The notes under the pieces were generated by a model that was not told the DNA's origin, made no database searches, and saw only the letters and a program-made list of their open reading frames with translations. Shown one piece after another: positions 21,081 through 32,092 of a DNA stretch of 64,000 bases. The position numbers and the translations under genes are program-made. The DNA lies in the NCBI RefSeq assembly GCF_026420145.1, contig NZ_JAPMLV010000005.1:171117-235116 (forward strand). Reading direction: 5' to 3'. Origin of the DNA: Enterobacter pseudoroggenkampii (GTDB taxonomy: Bacteria > Pseudomonadota > Gammaproteobacteria > Enterobacterales > Enterobacteriaceae). Numbering within the stretch: position 1 is the stretch's first letter; every line of letters starts with the position of its first letter.

Positions 21081-22241
21081 ATGGAACGAGTCAGTATCAC
21101 CGAGCGCCCGGACTGGCGCGAAAAAGCCACCGAGTACGGTTTTAACTTCCACACCATGTACGGCGAGCCGTACTGGTGTGAAGACGCTTACTACAAGCTC
21201 ACGCTGGCCCAGGTTGAGAAGCTGGAAGAGGTGACGGCAGAGCTGCATCAGATGTGCCTGAAGGTCGTGGAAAAGGTCATCGACAGCGACGAGCTGATGG
21301 CAAAGTTCCGCATTCCGAAGCACACCTGGAGCTTTGTCCGCCAGTCGTGGAAAACAAATCAGCCTTCGCTTTACTCTCGCCTGGATCTGGCGTGGGACGG
21401 CAAAGGTGAACCGAAGCTTCTGGAAAACAACGCCGATACCCCAACTTCCCTGTACGAAGCGGCGTTCTTCCAGTGGATCTGGCTGGAAGACCAGGCCAAT
21501 GCCGGAAACCTGCCGGAAGGCAGCGACCAGTTCAACAGCCTGCAGGAGAAGCTGATCGAGCGCTTCGCCGAGCTACGCGAGCAGTTTGGCTTCAACCTGC
21601 TGCATCTCGCCTGCTGCCGCGACACGGAAGAAGACCGTGGCACGGTTCAGTATCTGCAGGACTGCGCTGCCGAAGCGGAAGTGGCGACCGAGTTCCTCTA
21701 TATCGAGGATATCGGACTGGGTGAAAAAGGTCAGTTTACGGATACGCAGGATCAGGTGATCAGCAACCTGTTCAAGCTCTACCCGTGGGAGTACATGCTC
21801 CGCGAGATGTTCTCCACCAAGCTGGAAGATGCTGGCGTGCGCTGGCTGGAACCGGCCTGGAAGAGCATTATCTCTAACAAAGCCCTGCTGCCGATGCTCT
21901 GGGAGATGTTCCCGAATCACCCGAACCTGCTGCCGGCGTATTTTGCGGAAGATGATTACCCGCAGATGGAGAAATACGTCGTTAAGCCGATCTTCTCCCG
22001 CGAAGGCGCGAACGTGTCGATTATCGAAAACGGTAAGACGCTGGAAGCGGTTGAAGGGCCGTACGGCGAAGAAGGGATGATCGTCCAGGAGTTCTATCCA
22101 CTGCCGAAATTTGGCGACAGCTATACGCTGATTGGCAGCTGGCTCATCAACGATCTGCCAGCCGGAATTGGCATTCGCGAAGATCGCGCGCTGATCACGC
22201 AGGATCTGTCGCGGTTCTATCCGCATATTTTTGTGGAGTAA
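21081..22241 (+). CDS. ygiC: ATP-grasp glutathionylspermidine-synthase-like protein YgiC
   Basis: A 386-residue protein of the glutathionylspermidine synthase C-terminal (ATP-grasp) family. It begins [20 protein letters not shown]. Nucleotide and metal-site segments include [35 protein letters not shown] and [12 protein letters not shown]. It lacks the amidase half of bifunctional GspSA, so a ligase forming peptide-like bonds is plausible. The real substrate is unknown. It is coupled to ygiB by a two-base gap. Confidence 0.93.
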   Translation: MERVSITERPDWREKATEYGFNFHTMYGEPYWCEDAYYKLTLAQVEKLEEVTAELHQMCLKVVEKVIDSDELMAKFRIPKHTWSFVRQSWKTNQPSLYSRLDLAWDGKGEPKLLENNADTPTSLYEAAFFQWIWLEDQANAGNLPEGSDQFNSLQEKLIERFAELREQFGFNLLHLACCRDTEEDRGTVQYLQDCAAEAEVATEFLYIEDIGLGEKGQFTDTQDQVISNLFKLYPWEYMLREMFSTKLEDAGVRWLEPAWKSIISNKALLPMLWEMFPNHPNLLPAYFAEDDYPQMEKYVVKPIFSREGANVSIIENGKTLEAVEGPYGEEGMIVQEFYPLPKFGDSYTLIGSWLINDLPAGIGIREDRALITQDLSRFYPHIFVE

Positions 22242-22268
22242 GACTGCGGCCTGATGCCCTCACCCCAG

Positions 22269-22289
22269 CCCTCTCCCACAGGGAGAGGG
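22269..22289. repeat. CCCTCTCCC palindrome after ygiC
   Basis: CCCTCTCCC, ACA, GGGAGAGGG, again preceded by GCGGCCTGATGCCCTCACCC. Same unit as at 20262 and 25478. Confidence 0.8.
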
Positions 22290-22300
22290 TGCACACACTA

Positions 22301-22327
22301 AAAACGGCAACCTGAAGTTGCCGTTTT
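22301..22327. terminator. Bidirectional terminator between ygiC and ygiD
   Basis: AAAACGGCAAC, a five-base loop and GTTGCCGTTTT form an 11-bp hairpin with an A run on the left and T run on the right, suited to stopping transcripts from both convergent genes. Confidence 0.85.
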
Positions 22328-22331
22328 GCTT

Positions 22332-23123
22332 TTATTTCCCCACCTGCACCGACAGCATACTCAGACTCCCCATCTCAATACCGTCAACCGGGATCGTAAC
22401 CGGCTCCTGACCATCCCACGCGCCAAGCACGTACAGCAGCGGCAGGAAGTGTTCCGGCGTCGGGTTAGAAAGCGAACCGCCCTCATGATCCAGATAGTTC
22501 ACCAGCGGATGCTCCTCAGCCGGCCCCTGCCACGTCAGGTTTGCTTTAACGTAGTCGTTAAAAGCGGTCGCCCACGGGTAAGGCGTATTCTCACCGTGCC
22601 AGCGCGCCGTGCGCAGGTTGTGCACCACGTTGCCGCTTGCCACCAGCATGATGCCTTCATCACGAAGCGTTGCCAGCTTGCGGCCCATCTCCAGATGCCA
22701 GGCGGCCGGTTTGGTGCTGTCGATGCTCAGCTGCACCATCGGGATATCCGCATCAGGATACATTTTAATCAGCACGCCCCAGGAGCCATGGTCAAAACCC
22801 CAGGCTTCTTTATCCAGCGTTACAGGAACAGGCGCCAGCAGATCCACCAGCCTTTGTGCCAGCTCAGGCGAGCCGGGGGCTGGATAATGCGTGTCATACA
22901 GCGCCTGCGGGAAGCCGCCAAAATCATGAATGGTTTTTGGCGCTTCCATGGCAGTCACGCCCGTTCCACGGGTGAACCAGTGCGCGGATACCACCACAAT
23001 CGCTTTTGGACGCGGCAACGTCTCGCCCAGGCTACGCCATACGCGGGTATAGACGTTGTCTTCCAGAACGTTCATAGGGCTGCCGTGACCTAAAAACAGG
23101 GCTGGCATACGGGAAGAAGTCAT
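22332..23123 (-). CDS. ygiD: 4,5-DOPA dioxygenase extradiol family protein YgiD
   Basis: A 263-residue non-haem metal dioxygenase of the LigB/DODA family; E. coli YgiD opens the ring of L-DOPA. It begins MTSSRMPALFLGHGSPMN, where the histidine in LGHGSP is a metal ligand. Other expected ligand histidines lie in SAHWFTRG, WGFDHGSWG and ASGNVVHNLR. The start agrees with the family core, though some relatives begin a few residues earlier. It is divergent from zupT. The physiological substrate is uncertain. Confidence 0.92.
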   Translation of the reverse strand: MTSSRMPALFLGHGSPMNVLEDNVYTRVWRSLGETLPRPKAIVVVSAHWFTRGTGVTAMEAPKTIHDFGGFPQALYDTHYPAPGSPELAQRLVDLLAPVPVTLDKEAWGFDHGSWGVLIKMYPDADIPMVQLSIDSTKPAAWHLEMGRKLATLRDEGIMLVASGNVVHNLRTARWHGENTPYPWATAFNDYVKANLTWQGPAEEHPLVNYLDHEGGSLSNPTPEHFLPLLYVLGAWDGQEPVTIPVDGIEMGSLSMLSVQVGK

Positions 23124-23286
23124 GGTGATATCCTTACAGAAGGTGTCAATTTAATGGTGCTACATTACGCGCAATCCGGCAAAGATGAACGCAGATAAGC
23201 GTGAAGATCATCATCAGGAAATTTGAATGTAAGGAATGTGTAAAGCCGGGGTTCGCCCCTCGCTTTGCCAGAAATGAATCATTTAT

Positions 23287-23305
23287 ATTAATGAGAATCA
23301 TTATC
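23287..23305. promoter_or_regulatory. Fur box upstream of zupT
   Basis: ATTAATGAGAATCATTATC agrees with the 19-bp Fur consensus at 16 positions by eye. It ends 14 bases before the zupT ATG, so bound Fur would cover the ribosome-site region and probably the start of transcription. Confidence 0.7.
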
Positions 23306-23319
23306 ACAAGGAGTTATGC

Positions 23320-24093
23320 ATGTCAGTCCCCTTGATCCTGACCATACTCGCGGGCGCTGCGACCTTTATCGGTGCGATCCTCGGCGTACTTGGTCAAAAG
23401 CCCTCTAACCGCGTACTGGCCTTCTCGCTGGGCTTTGCTGCCGGGATCATGCTGCTCATCTCCCTGATGGAGATGCTGCCTGCCGCGCTGGGCACAGAAG
23501 GCATGTCTCCGCTGCTGGGTTACGGCATGTTTGTTTTTGGCCTGCTGGGGTACTTTGCCCTCGACCGGATGCTGCCGCACGCGCATCCGCAGGATTTAAT
23601 GCAGAAAAACGTAACGCCCATGCCGCGGAATATTAAGCGAACGGCGGTTCTGCTGACGCTGGGCATCAGCCTGCATAATTTCCCGGAAGGGGTCGCCACC
23701 TACGTGACGGCCAGCAGCAATCTGGAAATGGGCTTTGGCATCGCACTGGCGGTGGCCTTACACAATATTCCTGAAGGACTGGCCGTCGCCGGACCGGTCT
23801 ATGCCGCCACGGGCTCGAAACGCACCGCAGTGTTCTGGGCAGGTATTTCCGGGATGGCCGAAATCCTTGGCGGCGTGCTGGCCTGGCTGATCCTTGGTAG
23901 CCTGGTCTCTCCGGTAGTGATGGCGGCGATTATGGCAGCGGTAGCCGGGATCATGGTTGCACTTTCGGTGGATGAACTGATGCCGCTGGCGAAGGAGATA
24001 GATCCTAACAACAACCCCAGCTATGGCGTGCTGTGCGGAATGTCGGTGATGGGATTAAGCCTGGTTCTGCTGCAGACCGCAGGAATCGGGTAA
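23320..24093 (+). CDS. zupT: ZIP-family divalent metal transporter ZupT
   Basis: An inner-membrane uptake system for zinc and, less specifically, iron, manganese and cobalt. The 257 residues form about eight helices. The two ZIP metal motifs are HNFPEG (helix IV) and HNIPEG (helix V). AAGGAG precedes the ATG. The near-perfect Fur box directly upstream suggests iron-dependent repression. Convergent with ribB, with a shared terminator between them. Confidence 0.97.
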   Translation: MSVPLILTILAGAATFIGAILGVLGQKPSNRVLAFSLGFAAGIMLLISLMEMLPAALGTEGMSPLLGYGMFVFGLLGYFALDRMLPHAHPQDLMQKNVTPMPRNIKRTAVLLTLGISLHNFPEGVATYVTASSNLEMGFGIALAVALHNIPEGLAVAGPVYAATGSKRTAVFWAGISGMAEILGGVLAWLILGSLVSPVVMAAIMAAVAGIMVALSVDELMPLAKEIDPNNNPSYGVLCGMSVMGLSLVLLQTAGIG

Positions 24094-24124
24094 AAAAACG
24101 CCGGGATATCCCGGCGTTTTTATT
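24092..24124. terminator. Bidirectional terminator between zupT and ribB
   Basis: AAAACGCCGGG, ATAT, CCCGGCGTTTT: an 11-bp hairpin flanked by A and T runs, serving the two convergent genes. Confidence 0.88.
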
Positions 24125-24125
24125 A

Positions 24126-24779
24126 TCAGCTGGCTTTGCGCTCGTGCGCCTGGCGATACTCCACCAGATCTTCAATCGTTACCACCGGCATGTTGTGCAG
24201 ACGCGCAAAGGTGATGCACTCCGGCGCGCGCGCCATAGTGCCGTCATCGTTGGTCAGTTCACACAGCACACCCGCAGGTTTGAAGCCCGCCAGCGTCACC
24301 AGGTCGATGGTCGCTTCGGTGTGACCGCCGCGGGTCAGGACGCCGCCCGCCTGCGCGCGCAGTGGGAAGACGTGGCCTGGACGATGCAGATCGGATGGCT
24401 TCGCACCGTCAGCAATCGCGGCACGTACGGTGGTCAGGCGGTCAGCCGCAGACACACCGGTGGTCACGCCATGCGCCGCTTCAATAGTCACGGTAAAACC
24501 GGTACCAAAGGCGCTGGTGTTGTTTTCGACCATCATCGGCAGCTCGAGCTGCTTACGACGATCTTCGGTAATACACAGGCATACGATGCCGCTGCCGTGA
24601 CGGATGGTCAGCGCCATCTGTTCAACGGTCATGTTTTCGGCGGCGAAAATCATGTCGCCTTCGTTTTCACGGTTTTCATCGTCAAGCACCATCACACCGC
24701 GGCCTTCGCGCAGTGCATCCAGTGCATGTTCAACACGTTGAGTTGAAGTGCCAAAAGAGGAAAGTAGCGTCTGATTCAT
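24126..24779 (-). CDS. ribB: 3,4-dihydroxy-2-butanone 4-phosphate synthase
   Basis: RibB makes the four-carbon unit of riboflavin from ribulose 5-phosphate, releasing formate. The 217 residues begin [20 protein letters not shown]. The magnesium/substrate loop is [16 protein letters not shown], and [11 protein letters not shown] and [11 protein letters not shown] complete the active site. It is monofunctional, without a fused GTP cyclohydrolase II. An FMN riboswitch occupies its long leader. Confidence 0.98.
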   Translation of the reverse strand: MNQTLLSSFGTSTQRVEHALDALREGRGVMVLDDENRENEGDMIFAAENMTVEQMALTIRHGSGIVCLCITEDRRKQLELPMMVENNTSAFGTGFTVTIEAAHGVTTGVSAADRLTTVRAAIADGAKPSDLHRPGHVFPLRAQAGGVLTRGGHTEATIDLVTLAGFKPAGVLCELTNDDGTMARAPECITFARLHNMPVVTIEDLVEYRQAHERKAS

Positions 24780-24889
24780 GGTAAAAAAACCTCATTAACA
24801 TTATGGTTACCAGAATCAGGGCAGTCTTAGGAGCGCCGTATAAGCGGCAAAAAGATAACGTGAGCGGGCCCATGCCCGACTGGATCGTT

Positions 24890-25029
24890 ACTCTCTCCCA
24901 TCCGGACTCTAACCGTCGGCTCCGGAATTACACCGGATCTGCTGACCTTTGAGTTTTCACCCAAAGCGCTCGCGGGCTTTCAGCGTCACGCTGATTTACC
25001 GCCGGTGGGGAATTTCGCCCCGCCCTGAG
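24890..25029 (-). ncRNA. FMN riboswitch (RFN element) in the ribB leader
   Basis: On the minus strand the leader starts with GGGCGGGGCGAAATTCCCC, continues through ACCGGCGGTAAAT and GCCCGCGAGCG, and closes with GACGGTTAGAGTCCGGATGG. This is the conserved six-stem FMN aptamer order. A hairpin at about 24863-24880 followed by a T-rich stretch lies between aptamer and gene and could be the expression platform. FMN binding is expected to repress ribB. The element accounts for most of the 376-bp gap 24780-25155. Confidence 0.93.
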
Positions 25030-25155
25030 AATAAGCGAGATAACTATAACGCTATTGATTATCCTGGGCAATGCATAAGCATCAAACAATTTTGTTTACC
25101 CCGGGCATGACGCGCTACAATGGACACTAACACCTTTCCATCAAGGGAAACGACA

Positions 25156-25452
25156 ATGATTAACCCGAAGAAAATTGAGCAAATTGCGCGTCAGGTTCAT
25201 GAATCCATGCCGAAAGGCATTCGTGAATTTGGTGATGACGTTGAGAAGAAAATCCGCCAGACGCTGCAGGCGCAGTTGGTTCGCCTTGATCTAGTCAGCC
25301 GCGAAGAGTTTGACGTGCAGACCCAGGTTCTGCTGCGCACCCGCGAGAAGCTGGCGCTGCTGGAACAGCGTCTGACCGAGCTGGAAAACCGCAATGCGCC
25401 GGAAGAAGTGAAACCGGCACCGGCTATTCCGCCGGTGGATAACCAGGAGTAA
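25156..25452 (+). CDS. ubiK: Ubiquinone biosynthesis accessory factor UbiK
   Basis: UbiK (YqiC, BMFP family) is a coiled-coil, membrane-associated partner of UbiJ in aerobic ubiquinone synthesis. It has 98 residues starting [19 protein letters not shown]. The long C-terminal helix runs through [18 protein letters not shown]. The open frame extends 12 codons upstream, but the ATG at 25156 matches the family and follows AAGGGAAA. Confidence 0.95.
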   Translation: MINPKKIEQIARQVHESMPKGIREFGDDVEKKIRQTLQAQLVRLDLVSREEFDVQTQVLLRTREKLALLEQRLTELENRNAPEEVKPAPAIPPVDNQE

Positions 25453-25477
25453 GTGCGGCCTGATGCCCTCACCCCAG

Positions 25478-25498
25478 CCCTCTCCCACAGGGAGAGGG
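25478..25498. repeat. CCCTCTCCC palindrome after ubiK
   Basis: CCCTCTCCC, ACA, GGGAGAGGG, with the same 5' flank GCGGCCTGATGCCCTCACCC as the copy after ygiC. Confidence 0.8.
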
Positions 25499-25507
25499 TG
25501 AAAAAAT

Positions 25508-25534
25508 AAACGGGCCAGCTGGCCCGTTTTTTTT
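25508..25534. terminator. Terminator between ubiK and hldE
   Basis: The perfect palindrome ACGGGCCAGCTGGCCCGT (25510-25527) is followed by a T run and preceded by A-rich sequence, so it can serve both convergent genes. Confidence 0.85.
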
Positions 25535-26963
25535 ACTGACTGTCTTTCTGGATCTTCCTGATGATGTTGGTGGTGGAACACCCGTCCTCAAAGTTGAGCA
25601 CCATCACCTCGCCGCCGTTGGCCCAGACCTCTTCGCTGCCCGCGATTTGCTCCGGCTTGTAATCCCCGCCTTTTACCAGCAGATCCGGCAGAATACCGGC
25701 AATCAGGCGCTGCGGTGTGTCTTCTTCAAACGACACCACCCAGTCCACGGCTTCCAGCGCGCCGAGCACGATCATCCGCTGCTCAAGCGGGTTCACCGGA
25801 CGCGTTTCACCCTTCAGGCGTTTCGTCGACGCATCGCTGTTGACCGCCACAATCAGGCGATCGCCCAGCTTGCGCGCATTCGCCAGATAGGAGACGTGGC
25901 CCGCGTGCAGGATGTCAAACACGCCGTTGGTCATCACCACTTTCTCACCGCGCTTGCGCGCGGCGGCGACGGCCACTTTAAGCTCGTCTTCGGTCATAAC
26001 GCCAAAACCGGTGTCCGCACGGCCGCGCACCGCGTTTTCCAGCTCGATTGGGGAAACGGTTGAGGTACCGAGCTTACCAACGACCACACCCGCCGCGGCG
26101 TTAGCGAAGTAGCACGCCTCTTCCAGAGAGTTTCCTGCGGCCAGCGTCGCCGCCAGCACGCCGATCACCGTATCACCGGCACCGGTCACATCGTACACTT
26201 CCTGCGCCTGGGTTGGCATATGCAGCGGTGCCTTGCCCGGCTGCAACAGCGTCATCCCCTGCTCGGAGCGGGTCACCAGCAGCGCGGATAGCTCAAAGTC
26301 AGCAATGATCTTCATGCCGCGCTCAACCAGTTCTTCCTCAGTTTTGCACTTGCCCGCCACCGCCTCAAACTCGGAGAGGTTTGGCGTCAGCAGCGTCGCG
26401 CCGCGATAGCGCTCAAAGTCGGTGCCTTTCGGGTCGATCAGCACCGGCACGCTGGCTTTACGCGCCAGCTGGATCATCGTCTGCACGCTCGCCAGCGCGC
26501 CTTTCGCGTAGTCGGACAGCACCAGCGCGCCGATATTGCCCAGCGCCTGGTTAATGCGCTCGTGCAGCGGCTCGGGATCAACGCCTTCGAACCCTTCTTC
26601 AAAGTCGAGGCGGATCAGCTGCTGGTTGCGAGACAGCACGCGCAGCTTGGTGATGGTTGGGTGGGTCGGAACCGAAACGAAGTCGCACTTCACGTTCACG
26701 TCCGCCAGCGACTTGCTCAGCGCGCGCGCCGCATCGTCGATACCGGTCAGGCCAACCAGACGCGAGTGCGCGCCCAGAGAGGCAATGTTCATCGCCACGT
26801 TTGCCGCGCCGCCGGGACGCTCTTCAATGGTGTCGACCTTTACCACCGGTACCGGTGCTTCCGGAGAGATGCGGCTGGTCGGCCCATACCAGTAGCGATC
26901 CAGCATCACATCCCCAACAACCATTACTCCAGCACGTTCAAACTCTGGCAGTGTTACTTTCAT
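25533..26963 (-). CDS. hldE: Bifunctional heptose 7-phosphate kinase / heptose 1-phosphate adenylyltransferase
   Basis: HldE carries out two steps to ADP-heptose for the LPS inner core. Of 476 residues, about 1-318 are a ribokinase-fold kinase ([11 protein letters not shown] substrate site, [12 protein letters not shown] catalytic aspartate). About 344-476 are a nucleotidyltransferase with [18 protein letters not shown]. glnE lies 40 bases upstream on the same strand. Full length. Confidence 0.98.
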   Translation of the reverse strand: MKVTLPEFERAGVMVVGDVMLDRYWYGPTSRISPEAPVPVVKVDTIEERPGGAANVAMNIASLGAHSRLVGLTGIDDAARALSKSLADVNVKCDFVSVPTHPTITKLRVLSRNQQLIRLDFEEGFEGVDPEPLHERINQALGNIGALVLSDYAKGALASVQTMIQLARKASVPVLIDPKGTDFERYRGATLLTPNLSEFEAVAGKCKTEEELVERGMKIIADFELSALLVTRSEQGMTLLQPGKAPLHMPTQAQEVYDVTGAGDTVIGVLAATLAAGNSLEEACYFANAAAGVVVGKLGTSTVSPIELENAVRGRADTGFGVMTEDELKVAVAAARKRGEKVVMTNGVFDILHAGHVSYLANARKLGDRLIVAVNSDASTKRLKGETRPVNPLEQRMIVLGALEAVDWVVSFEEDTPQRLIAGILPDLLVKGGDYKPEQIAGSEEVWANGGEVMVLNFEDGCSTTNIIRKIQKDSQ

Positions 26964-27003
26964 TCCTGACTCCAGAAAGATTCACAATTTGCGCGCGATA
27001 ATA

Positions 27004-29859
27004 TCACACTTGATTTGTTACGCACGGTTCCACCAGCCACTTCTGCCAGCTGGCCGTTACCTGAGCGCGTTCAGCAGTGAAACAGTCCAGCGCCACGTGC
27101 CCCGGTTCCTCCTGCAGCGCCAGGTGATGAAGCTCGTCGCGCAGCGTCGTGTAGGCGCGGGTTAAGGCCTGCGCCTCCTGTTCGTCCATGATGTCGTTTT
27201 GCGCCAGCAGTTCCAGAATGCGCACGTTATCAGACCAGCGGGTCAGCTTCGGCTTGTCGTGGGCGTGGAGCAGCACCAGATACTGGGTAATGAACTCAAT
27301 ATCGGTGATCCCGCCCTCGTCGGCTTTGATATCAAAACGATCGCGGTGTTTATTGCCGAGATGCGCGCGCATTTTCTCGCGCATCTCGCGCACTTCGGTC
27401 TGCAGCGTACTGCCCTCGCGTGAGGTGGTCATGACGTCCTTACGGATGGCATCGAACTGCGTTTTGAGCTGCGGATCGCCATACACCACGCGGGCGCGCA
27501 CCAGCGCCTGATGCTCCCACGTCCAGGCTTCATTCTTCTGGTAATCGGCGAAGGATTCCGTTGAGGTCACCAGCATGCCCGCCGCGCCGGACGGACGCAG
27601 GCGCGCATCGACTTCATACAAAATGCCCGACGAGGTGCGGGTGCTGAACAGGTGCATGATGCGCTGCGCCAGGCGCAGGTAGAACTGACGCCCGTCAATC
27701 TCGCGCTCGCCGTCGGTCATCACGTCAACCGGGCAGTCGTGCAGGAAGATTAAATCCAGATCGGAGCTGTATCCCAGCTCCCAGCCGCCGAGCTTGCCGT
27801 AACCGACCACGGCAAACCCTCGCCCCTCACGGTCAGCAAGGTGCTTCGGCTGGCCGTAGCGGGCCACCATCTGCACCCACGCCTGCTGCACTACCGCGTC
27901 GATGATCGCCTCCGCGAGCCAGGTTAAGTGATCGCTCACTTTCATCACCGGCAGCGTTCCGGCGATATCCGCAGCCGCCACGCGCAGCATCTGCGCCTGC
28001 TTAAACTGGCGCAGCGCCTCCAGCTGCTGCTCTTCGTCTTCTTCCGGCACGCGCAGCAGATACTGACGCAGCTCGTCCCGGTAGGCATCCGTCGCCGTGG
28101 GTTGATACAGGGTGTTCGGGTCGAGCAGTTCATCCAGCAGCAGCGGATAGCGCGCCAGCTTGTTGGCCACCATCGGCGAGGCGGCGCAGAGCGTAATCAG
28201 ATGCTTCAGCGCCCCCGGAAACTCGCTCAGAAGCTCAAGGTACGTGGTACGCGTGATGATCCCACTCAGCAACGGCATCATGCGCGACAGCGGCACCGGC
28301 GCATCCGCCCGCGAGCAGACCTCGCTCAGCAGGTGCGGCATCAGGTGATCCAGCACCTGACGGCCGCGCGGGCCGATGGCGCGTTTGTTCAGCTCAAGAC
28401 GGAAATCGGCGATTAGCGCCACCACGCGATGCCGGGCATCGTCACTCAGGTGCGCCAGCACGGGGGTCGTGTCATCTTCCTGGAGCGCATCCTGCCACAG
28501 CTCGCGCCAGTGCTCGGAAAGCGCATCGTCCTGCGATTCGCTTTCGTCATCACCGATCAGTTCGTTAAAGATGCGGCGCACGCCTGCCATATGGGCATCG
28601 AGCCGTTCGGTCAGCGTTGACCAGTCGTCCACCCGCATCCCCCAGGCCAGACGCGCCCGGTTAAGGTCATCCCCCGGCAGGGTCTGAGTCTGTTCGTCGT
28701 TGATACTTTGCAGCAGGTTTTCCAGACGACGCAGGAACAGATAGGCCTCGCGCAGGGTTTGCGCGTCGCCGTCCGGCAGCAGGTGCAGCTGCTCGATGGC
28801 GCTCAGCGTCGGCAGCAGTGAACGGGACTGTAACGACGGCTCACGCCCGCCGCGAATCAGCTGGAAGACCTGGACGATAAATTCGATTTCGCGAATGCCG
28901 CCCGCGCCAAGCTTGATGTTGTCCTTCAGCCCACGACGGCGAACCTCACGGGCGATCATCCCTTTCATATTACGCAGGGACTGGATGACGCTGAAGTCGA
29001 TATAGCGACGGAACACGAACGGGCGCAGCATGGCGCGCAGCTCGTTGGCGTAGGCGTCGTCGCTGTCGCCCATGATCCGCGCTTTAACCATCGCATAACG
29101 CTCCCAGTCGCGCCCCTGCTCCTGGTAATAATCTTCCAGCGCGGCAAAGCTCAGCACCAGCGGGCCACTGTCACCGAACGGCCGCAGGCGCATGTCCACG
29201 CGGTAAACAAAACCGTCCTGCGTGGGCTGATCCAGCGCCTTAATCAGACGCTGACCGAGGCGGGTAAAGAACTGGGCGTTGTCCAGCTCGCGACGGCCGC
29301 CGCGCGTGGAGCCGTTCTCAGGCCAGGCAAAAATCAGGTCGATATCGGAGGAGAAGTTCAGCTCGCAGCCGCCCAGCTTGCCCATCCCCAGAATCAACAG
29401 CGGCTGAGGAACCCCTTCCTCGCTGCACGGCGTGCCCCACTCTTTACAGCAGGCGGCGTAGAGCCAGTCGCGCGCGGCGACAATCAGCGTTTGCGCCAGC
29501 TCGCTTAGCTGCTGCAGCGTACTCTCTTCGCTCACAAGCTCCAGCGCCTGAGCCCAGGCAATGCGCACCATCATCCGACGGCGGAACTGACGCAGGACGC
29601 GCATCAGCGTCGTCTCATCCGCTACGTCTTCAAGCGCGGCATGCAGCCAGCCGGCATAGTGCCGCCACTCGTCCGCCTGCGGCGGTGCGTTCTCAAGCTC
29701 CACCAGCCAGTTCGGGTAGGCGGTGATGCTTTCCTGCACAAAATCACTGAAGGCGAGCACGCTTTTCGCCTGCTCGCTTAAGGATGACGCCGGTAATGAT
29801 TCAGGCAGACGTTCGCACACGGTCTGCCACTGCTGCTGTAACGGTGAAGAAAGCGGCAT
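27004..29859 (-). CDS. glnE: Bifunctional glutamine synthetase adenylyltransferase / adenylyl-removing enzyme
   Basis: GlnE sets glutamine synthetase activity by adding or removing AMP under PII control. The 951 residues contain two nucleotidyltransferase domains with the paired signatures [19 protein letters not shown] (N-terminal, deadenylylating) and [19 protein letters not shown] (C-terminal, adenylylating), joined by a helical regulatory linker. It lies between ygiF and hldE as in E. coli. Confidence 0.98.
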   Translation of the reverse strand: MPLSSPLQQQWQTVCERLPESLPASSLSEQAKSVLAFSDFVQESITAYPNWLVELENAPPQADEWRHYAGWLHAALEDVADETTLMRVLRQFRRRMMVRIAWAQALELVSEESTLQQLSELAQTLIVAARDWLYAACCKEWGTPCSEEGVPQPLLILGMGKLGGCELNFSSDIDLIFAWPENGSTRGGRRELDNAQFFTRLGQRLIKALDQPTQDGFVYRVDMRLRPFGDSGPLVLSFAALEDYYQEQGRDWERYAMVKARIMGDSDDAYANELRAMLRPFVFRRYIDFSVIQSLRNMKGMIAREVRRRGLKDNIKLGAGGIREIEFIVQVFQLIRGGREPSLQSRSLLPTLSAIEQLHLLPDGDAQTLREAYLFLRRLENLLQSINDEQTQTLPGDDLNRARLAWGMRVDDWSTLTERLDAHMAGVRRIFNELIGDDESESQDDALSEHWRELWQDALQEDDTTPVLAHLSDDARHRVVALIADFRLELNKRAIGPRGRQVLDHLMPHLLSEVCSRADAPVPLSRMMPLLSGIITRTTYLELLSEFPGALKHLITLCAASPMVANKLARYPLLLDELLDPNTLYQPTATDAYRDELRQYLLRVPEEDEEQQLEALRQFKQAQMLRVAAADIAGTLPVMKVSDHLTWLAEAIIDAVVQQAWVQMVARYGQPKHLADREGRGFAVVGYGKLGGWELGYSSDLDLIFLHDCPVDVMTDGEREIDGRQFYLRLAQRIMHLFSTRTSSGILYEVDARLRPSGAAGMLVTSTESFADYQKNEAWTWEHQALVRARVVYGDPQLKTQFDAIRKDVMTTSREGSTLQTEVREMREKMRAHLGNKHRDRFDIKADEGGITDIEFITQYLVLLHAHDKPKLTRWSDNVRILELLAQNDIMDEQEAQALTRAYTTLRDELHHLALQEEPGHVALDCFTAERAQVTASWQKWLVEPCVTNQV

Positions 29860-29880
29860 TTTAGGGGTTCCTTGCCAGAG

Positions 29881-31182
29881 TTAACGTTTTCCGCTGTGCA
29901 GCCAGAACGGCTCCTGCGAAATGGCCTCGTTACGGAAATGCTCGATCTCAATATGCTGGCGGGTTTCGATGGCATGCTTCAGCCCCTGCCAGTTTTCCAG
30001 CCACGCCTGCGCCTGTGGCCCGTCGTAGGCACCGGAAAGGAGCAGCATGCTGTCGATGTTGCGCGACAGACGGGGAAGCTGATCGCCATACTTATCGCCG
30101 AGCGGATAGGCAAAGGTGCTCTTCAGTTCAGCGGCATGACGGGAAAGATGAATATCCGCGAAACGCTTAAAGTTTTCCGCGATTTTGGCCTCTGCTTTCG
30201 CATCCAGGAAGGCGCGCCAGCCGCGCGTCACCAGAAACTCGGTCAGCGCCAGTTTTGCCGTGGCGGTTTGCGGGCTGTAGATCGCCGTTTGCGCCGAGAC
30301 ATCGGAGAGCATCAGCGTTTCGGTCTGCGTCAGCAGGTCACGTAAGTGAGCGCTCGCTTTGCGAGGAACAATACCGCCGAACAGCGCAAGGGTATGGCGC
30401 ACCAGAGCAATCGCCGCCAGCACGTGGGATTTGGCGTTTTTCACATTCCGCACCCACAGCTCTTCATGGTATTGCCACTGAGAAAGCGCCAGCTCCAGCG
30501 CGGCTTCCAGACCCTGTTCAACGCTGGCTTTCGGCGCAACGTGCAAAATGGTCGTCTCTTTCAGCACGCGCGGCGCATTTCCGGCGGCCAGATGGTAACC
30601 TCGCGCGGCTTTACTCAGGCTTCCCTGACGTAATCCGGACTGGTTTACCAGCCTGCGCGCCAGCTTCAGCACGTCATTTGCGTCACCTTCCAGCAGCTCA
30701 AGCTCCAGTTCGCAAATCGGTTCCTGGAACTCACCCGCCTTCACGTCCCCCAGATCGAGGGCGATTTCGATGCGGCTTTTGCCTTCCGTCACCAGCCATT
30801 TTTCGCGCCAGAAATCGGTGCTGAACAGCGGCTGTACCTGTTCCGCCAGCGTGGAAGGCAGTTCGCCTTCCGGCCAGACCTCCGCCGGGAAACGTTCCAG
30901 CTCAAGTTCTGGCTTGCTGATGTCGATATTGTATTCCGGGCGCTGATGCAAGCCGCCGACCACGCGGCCGGCAATTTTCATCGTCATCTCGTAGCGCCCG
31001 CCCGCGCCCCGGATACGCAGCCCCATATCGTGGCGGCGCAGCCAGTTGTCTGGCGTTTCGTAATAGATATTAAGCAGTTGTACCGGTGCATGGTGTTCGC
31101 CGGAAAGCGTATGCAGATGCTGGCGGAGTGCGTCAACGCTGTCTTTTTCGACGATAAACTTTAATTCGATTTCTTGTGCCAT
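29881..31182 (-). CDS. ygiF: Inorganic triphosphatase YgiF
   Basis: A 433-residue CYTH-CHAD protein that hydrolyses tripolyphosphate. The N-terminal CYTH tunnel domain (about 1-200) starts with the signature EIELKF. The CHAD domain (about 220-420) is histidine- and arginine-rich, with LRDLLTQTETLM. glnE follows 21 bases downstream. The intracellular purpose of the activity is unresolved. Confidence 0.95.
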   Translation of the reverse strand: MAQEIELKFIVEKDSVDALRQHLHTLSGEHHAPVQLLNIYYETPDNWLRRHDMGLRIRGAGGRYEMTMKIAGRVVGGLHQRPEYNIDISKPELELERFPAEVWPEGELPSTLAEQVQPLFSTDFWREKWLVTEGKSRIEIALDLGDVKAGEFQEPICELELELLEGDANDVLKLARRLVNQSGLRQGSLSKAARGYHLAAGNAPRVLKETTILHVAPKASVEQGLEAALELALSQWQYHEELWVRNVKNAKSHVLAAIALVRHTLALFGGIVPRKASAHLRDLLTQTETLMLSDVSAQTAIYSPQTATAKLALTEFLVTRGWRAFLDAKAEAKIAENFKRFADIHLSRHAAELKSTFAYPLGDKYGDQLPRLSRNIDSMLLLSGAYDGPQAQAWLENWQGLKHAIETRQHIEIEHFRNEAISQEPFWLHSGKR

Positions 31183-31408
31183 AGCCTTGTACTTTTGCGT
31201 GCGTCACAGACGCGTCAATGAGGGCGAACTTCCTCGCCATTTGTTTGTCAGTACATAGTATTTTGCGCCAAATTGCCATGCAATGAGCAATTTGTCGGGC
31301 GTAAATGTGTAGAGTCGTGACACAGATGATTCTGATTGCTGACGAATGCTTTGCGTAGAGACACTGTTGCCACTACTATCGTTCCACTATTTATGAAAAT
31401 AACGACTA

Positions 31409-32032
31409 ATGATGCTTAAATTACGCCTGATTGGACTTACTTTACTCGCTTTTAGCGCCGCAACCGCCGTGCACGCTGAAGAAAAGCGTTACGTTTCTGA
31501 CGAACTGAACACCTGGGTACGCAGTGGCCCCGGAGATAATTATCGCCTCGTGGGCACGGTAAATGCCGGCGAGGAAGTCACCCTGTTACAAACCAATGCG
31601 GACACCAACTACGGTCAGGTTCGCGACAGTACCGGTCGTACTTCCTGGATCCCGCTGAAAGAGTTGAGCACCGTGCCAAGCCTGCGCACGCGCGTGCCGG
31701 ATCTGGAAAACCAGGTGAAGACCCTGACCGACAAGCTGAACAACATCGACGGCACCTGGAACCAGCGCACCGCTGAAATGCAGCAGAAAGTGGCGCAAAG
31801 CGACGGTGTGATTAACGGCCTGAAAGAAGAGAACCAGAAACTGAAAAACGAGCTGATTGTCGCGCAGAAGAAAGTGAATGCCGCCAACCTGCAGCTCGAC
31901 GACAAACAGCGCACCATTATCATGCAGTGGTTTATGTATGGCGGTGGCGTGCTGGGCGTGGGTCTGGTACTGGGTCTGGTCCTGCCGCATCTGATCCCAA
32001 GCCGTAAGCGTAAAGACCGCTGGATGAACTAA
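31409..32032 (+). CDS. ygiM: SH3-domain membrane protein YgiM
   Basis: A 207-residue envelope protein, TIGR04211 family. A signal peptide (LRLIGLTLLAFSAATAVHA) leads into a bacterial SH3 domain, with WVRSGPGDNYRLVGTVNAGEEV at about 35-57 and a peptidoglycan-contact character. A coiled coil (about 90-170) and a C-terminal membrane helix (WFMYGGGVLGVGLVLGLV) follow, then a basic tail. cca follows 60 bases downstream. Exact role unknown. Confidence 0.92.
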   Translation: MMLKLRLIGLTLLAFSAATAVHAEEKRYVSDELNTWVRSGPGDNYRLVGTVNAGEEVTLLQTNADTNYGQVRDSTGRTSWIPLKELSTVPSLRTRVPDLENQVKTLTDKLNNIDGTWNQRTAEMQQKVAQSDGVINGLKEENQKLKNELIVAQKKVNAANLQLDDKQRTIIMQWFMYGGGVLGVGLVLGLVLPHLIPSRKRKDRWMN

Positions 32033-32092
32033 TTCGTCTTCTCTGCCAGACTTACGTATCATTCTGGAAAAGAGAAAACGGGAGAGTTGGGC

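Noticed and set aside
24033..24746. Open frame antisense to ribB
   Set aside because: Mirror of the conserved ribB gene, and it crosses the zupT/ribB terminator.
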